From Acidobacteriota bacterium (GTDB taxonomy: Bacteria; Acidobacteriota; Terriglobia; Terriglobales; Acidobacteriaceae): a DNA stretch of 34,790 bases. The translations under genes and the position numbers were made by a program. Of this stretch, positions 34,139 through 34,790 are shown in pieces. The first letter of the stretch is position 1. Each line of letters opens with the position of its first letter. The notes beneath the pieces were generated by a model. That model worked only from the letters and a program-made list of their open reading frames with translations. It ran no database searches and had not been told where the DNA came from. Where the stretch lies: assembly GCA_003225075.1 (NCBI GenBank), contig QIAP01000070.1:1-34790 (forward strand), in the 5' to 3' direction.

Positions 34139-34790
34139 ATGAACATAACAAGAGCCGTCACACTGTTCGTATTGTGTTTGACCTTAATCGAAGCCCAGGG
34201 ACAAATAACAGGAAGCGGCACTGCAGGCAGAATTGCCCTCTGGACCGGTACCAACACGTTGGGCAACTCAATCATCACTCAGCATAGCGGTACCCTAAGT
34301 CTGCATAGCCCGGCGACGGCAATTAGCGCCAGCAGCAGCGGCACAAGCGCAGGAATTTCCGCTGTGTTAGGACAATCAACTGCTTTCACTGGGACCGTAG
34401 CCGGAGTGCGCGGAACGATTCTCAGCAGTACCGCAAATGCAACTGGCGTTTTGGGTACCGCACACAGTGGGAATGGTTTTGTTTTCGGGGTAACAGGCTC
34501 CTCTGGCAGTCAGGAGGGCGCTGGCGTATACGGTGTAAATTTCGCTTTCGGGGGTGATGGAGGCAGTGGAGTTCTGGGATACGCTGGTGCTACTGCGGGG
34601 CCTGTTTGGGGAGTGAAGGGCTATGCGAACAGTACTGACGGCATCGGCGTACAAGGCTCAGCGCCCTTCGAAGGACTCGTCGGTGTCGCGCAGACATGCA
34701 AAACGACGTGTTTGCCAACGGCGGGTACAGCTGGCGTATTCACGACTGGAAGTGGTGGCAACATCGTTGTCGGCAATGTAGCCGATGTAA
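34139..34790 (+). CDS. Secreted Gly/Ser/Thr-rich repeat protein (partial, C-terminus off the right edge)
   Basis: An open frame from ATG 34139 with a strong AGAAGGAG ribosome binding site runs to the window end (217 codons). A signal peptide (MNITRAVTLFVLCLTLIEAQG) is followed by ITGSGTAGRIALWTGTNTLG, the start found in many secreted acidobacterial proteins of the GSG-x(3-6)-WT-x(3)-TLGNS type, and a series of loose repeats in which G-V/I-x-G segments recur (GVRGTI, GVLGTA, GVTGSS, GVYGVN, GVLGYA, GVKGYA, GVQGSA). These resemble the stacked strands of beta-helix or tail-fibre-like proteins. A Cys pair (CKTTC) occurs near residue 188. The function is unknown; an extracellular or surface structure is likely. 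Some relatives end in a tail-spike chaperone domain, which cannot be checked here. Confidence 0.82.
   Translation, partial: MNITRAVTLFVLCLTLIEAQGQITGSGTAGRIALWTGTNTLGNSIITQHSGTLSLHSPATAISASSSGTSAGISAVLGQSTAFTGTVAGVRGTILSSTANATGVLGTAHSGNGFVFGVTGSSGSQEGAGVYGVNFAFGGDGGSGVLGYAGATAGPVWGVKGYANSTDGIGVQGSAPFEGLVGVAQTCKTTCLPTAGTAGVFTTGSGGNIVVGNVADV

Noticed and set aside
33907-34278. A 123-codon minus-strand frame
   Set aside because: It overlaps the signal peptide and ribosome binding site of the secreted protein at 34139, which is much better supported.

Overview
The window looks like a chromosomal segment of an Acidobacteriota member (Terriglobia or Koribacter-like). The basis is family resemblance only: pilins of the type common in that phylum, a transaldolase/glucose-6-phosphate isomerase fusion, many TPR proteins and moderately high GC. 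No rRNA or complete tRNA is present to confirm this.

Positions 1-14200 form a type IV pilus region, almost entirely on the minus strand. Read in the direction of transcription it holds three tandem pilin units (third copy 13929-13414, second 12952-12437, first 12041-11526), a TMTC-like membrane protein with TPRs, a translationally coupled ABC ATPase, permease and TPR protein, a broken methyltransferase, a LolA-like protein, then PilC, PilB, PilM, PilN and the start of PilO, which runs off the left edge. The order pilin, ABC transporter, assembly genes resembles the pilA-pilGHI-pilMNOPQ arrangement of Myxococcus. Each pilin unit has the same layout: a TGACA-N5-TGTCA palindrome, a sigma-54-type GG-N10-GC promoter 61-68 nt before the ATG, the gene, and a hairpin terminator. 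The third copy has an in-frame stop just after the prepilin cleavage site.

Positions 14298-18101 hold an APC-family permease, a GerW/YtfJ-like small protein (plus strand), a radical SAM protein and an unrecognised membrane protein. Positions 18246-27762 are a minus-strand sugar-phosphate operon: tkt, tal-pgi fusion, gnd, zwf, glk, pgl. It phosphorylates glucose, runs the oxidative branch to pentose phosphates, and returns carbon through the non-oxidative branch. The last three genes overlap by 4 bp each.

Positions 28047-34790 are mixed: a PilZ-domain protein, a small TonB C-terminal protein whose tail looks frameshifted, a plus-strand TolC/HlyD/cytidylate-kinase-like operon with no inner-membrane pump, the 3' third of a tRNA gene with CCA but no 5' part, a DUF4112 membrane protein, and the start of a secreted Gly/Ser/Thr-rich repeat protein cut by the right edge. 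I saw no CRISPR array, transposase, integrase or complete tRNA.

The most notable result is the triplicated putative enhancer/sigma-54/pilin/terminator module, with one copy silenced by a single nonsense codon.
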